A stretch of 7,130 nt of DNA, taken from positions 1 through 7,130 of the forward strand of contig CANHCG010000089.1 in assembly GCA_947459055.1 (NCBI GenBank), read 5' to 3'. Below are positions 6,209 through 7,130 of this stretch, piece by piece. Under the pieces are notes generated by a model, which was given only the letters and a program-made list of their open reading frames with translations, was not told the DNA's origin and did no database searches. Each line of letters begins with the position of its first letter. Positions within the stretch are counted from its first letter, which is position 1. Origin of the DNA: Cytophagaceae bacterium (GTDB lineage: Bacteria > Bacteroidota > Bacteroidia > Cytophagales > Spirosomataceae). Both the position numbers and the translations under genes were made by a program.

Positions 6209-7060
6209 ATGAAATATCTATTCATCAGCGCGCTATTGAGCGTATGCACGGTACAGGCCTGGGCCCAACAGGAGAAAAAAGAGGCAACCGTTAAAATTGT
6301 CATCATCGAAAACGGAAAAGAAAAAGTAATCGAACGCAAATTTTCGGACATCGATCAAGCAGATAAAGAAATTAAAAAATTATCTGATTCGCTAGATGTC
6401 AATATTTCTACCTCGAATGGAAAAAATAAAATTGTTCGAGTGGATGTCAATAAAAGCATTGGTAAAACCCTTAGAGGCCCTGAGGGAGGCCCTCAAGGTC
6501 CCGTACAACGCCGCATGCGAATTCTTCGCGATGGCAACGGCCCAAAGGACATTATGATTTTCAAAGGTGAAAAAGGAAAAGAGGGTGAGATTATCCTAGA
6601 GGATATCAAAGGTGGTGAACACCAAAACTTCGAAATCCAAATTGATAAGGATGGTCCTGGTGGACCTCGCATACTAGGTGGACCGATGCCCTTGAACGGT
6701 CGCTTAGCTCCAGGTATGAACGGGCGCATGGGTGTTCAAATGAAAGCATTCCATAAAAAAAGAAAAGATTTCATGGAGAAGCAAAAACAACAAGCTTCCA
6801 AAACCGTTAAAGGCCTTTTCGCTTATCCAAATAAACCATTTAATGGCAAATTAAACATCCGTTTTGATGCCCCTGAAAAAGGAAATGTGAGCATCGGTGT
6901 AACTGATGTCAATGGAAAAGAAATCGCTGCAGAACAATTAAAAGACTTTCAAGGCGTTTACTTAGGACAAATCGACCTAAAAAAAGCGGGACCTGGGGTA
7001 TATTTCATCCGGGTCAGCCAAGGCAACGATGGTGCTGTTCGCCGTGTAAAAATCGATTAA
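6209..7060 (+). CDS. Secreted Gly/Pro/Lys-rich protein with probable T9SS type A-like C-terminal domain
   Basis: A 283-residue exported protein of unknown function. Residues 1-19 form a signal peptide (MKYLFISALLSVCTVQAWA) with an AWA cleavage site before Gln20. Residues 26-80 include a basic, beta-like segment (VKIVIIENGKEKVIERKF) and an acidic/lysine helix-like stretch. The middle (about 88-175) is Gly/Pro-rich low complexity (GPEGGPQGPVQ, KDGPGGPRILGGP) with no enzyme motif. A strongly basic segment (181-201) precedes the C-terminal domain (about 203-283), which has YPNKPFNGKLNIRF, GNVSIGVTDVNGKEI and GVYFIRV. This resembles T9SS type A sorting domains, although the usual YPNP reads YPNKP here. 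If so, the protein crosses the outer membrane and is released or surface-attached. It is transcribed divergently from the histidine kinase, downstream of a candidate regulator operator, and ends at a strong terminator. It could be an output or an accessory ligand of that system; this is inference. Confidence 0.82.
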   Translation: MKYLFISALLSVCTVQAWAQQEKKEATVKIVIIENGKEKVIERKFSDIDQADKEIKKLSDSLDVNISTSNGKNKIVRVDVNKSIGKTLRGPEGGPQGPVQRRMRILRDGNGPKDIMIFKGEKGKEGEIILEDIKGGEHQNFEIQIDKDGPGGPRILGGPMPLNGRLAPGMNGRMGVQMKAFHKKRKDFMEKQKQQASKTVKGLFAYPNKPFNGKLNIRFDAPEKGNVSIGVTDVNGKEIAAEQLKDFQGVYLGQIDLKKAGPGVYFIRVSQGNDGAVRRVKID

Positions 7061-7092
7061 TTTTATTCAATTCGCTTAAGGTTTGAAAACAG

Positions 7093-7124
7093 AAAAGGTC
7101 AGGAATTCCTGACCTTTTTCTTTT
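7093..7124 (+). terminator. Strong intrinsic terminator after the secreted-protein gene
   Basis: Bases 7093-7118 form a perfect 26-bp palindrome (13-bp arms, core GGTCAGGAATTCCTGACC). It is followed on the + strand by T-rich sequence to 7124, and A residues flank the left arm. It begins 32 bases after the stop at 7060. The A-rich left side would also give a T-tract for transcripts arriving on the - strand, so it may work in both directions. Confidence 0.9.
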
Positions 7125-7130
7125 ATTGAA

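Noticed and set aside
6493..6729. Pro/Ser/Arg-rich open frame on the - strand in the secreted-protein gene
   Set aside because: It is the complement of the Gly/Pro-rich coding tract, where low complexity removes stop codons.
1..7130. Mobile element, defence system or CRISPR array
   Set aside because: All genes are intact core or regulatory types; no transposase, integrase, terminal repeats or spaced repeat array was seen.

Overview
The window reads as a low-to-moderate G+C chromosome segment from a Bacteroidota bacterium, most likely a Cytophagales/Cytophagia-type organism. Four things point there: protein motifs typical of the phylum, an RprXY-like two-component pair with no HAMP domain, a secreted protein with a C-terminal region resembling a type IX secretion (T9SS) type A sorting domain, and TAnnTTTG promoter elements with A-rich start regions in place of strong Shine-Dalgarno sequences. 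The species is inferred by pattern recognition, not by a search. All genes are chromosomal-type; I see no transposase, integrase, CRISPR array, tRNA or rRNA.

Left part (1-3575, + strand): the 3' end of a TPR-repeat protein, then a long hairpin (437-470), then a tightly packed unit. This unit is lumazine synthase (ribH, riboflavin synthesis), a lysine-type aspartate kinase (first step of the aspartate amino-acid pathway) and seryl-tRNA synthetase (serS). The gaps are only 6 and 9 nt, so the three are probably co-transcribed.

Middle (3568-6073, - strand): a two-component system transcribed towards serS. A 602-residue membrane histidine kinase with a large, charged, probably coiled-coil periplasmic sensor is followed by an OmpR/PhoB-family response regulator. 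Their reading frames overlap by 14 nt, which suggests translational coupling. The regulator gene ends inside the serS stop region: the two convergent genes overlap by 8 bp, and that overlap is the palindrome TTAGCTAA.

Right part (6074-7130): a 135-bp divergent control region separates the kinase gene from a + strand gene for a secreted Gly/Pro/Lys-rich protein of unknown function. That gene ends at a strong intrinsic terminator. The control region holds a perfect TAnnTTTG -7 box facing each way and, between them, a tandem 10-bp direct repeat (TTAACA-type, 6141-6160). The repeat lies where an OmpR-family activator would bind for the secreted-protein promoter, which has no recognisable -33 element. 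The most interesting hypothesis here is therefore a small envelope-sensing module: kinase, regulator and a divergently expressed exported protein sharing one operator. This is inference from position and motif, not demonstrated.
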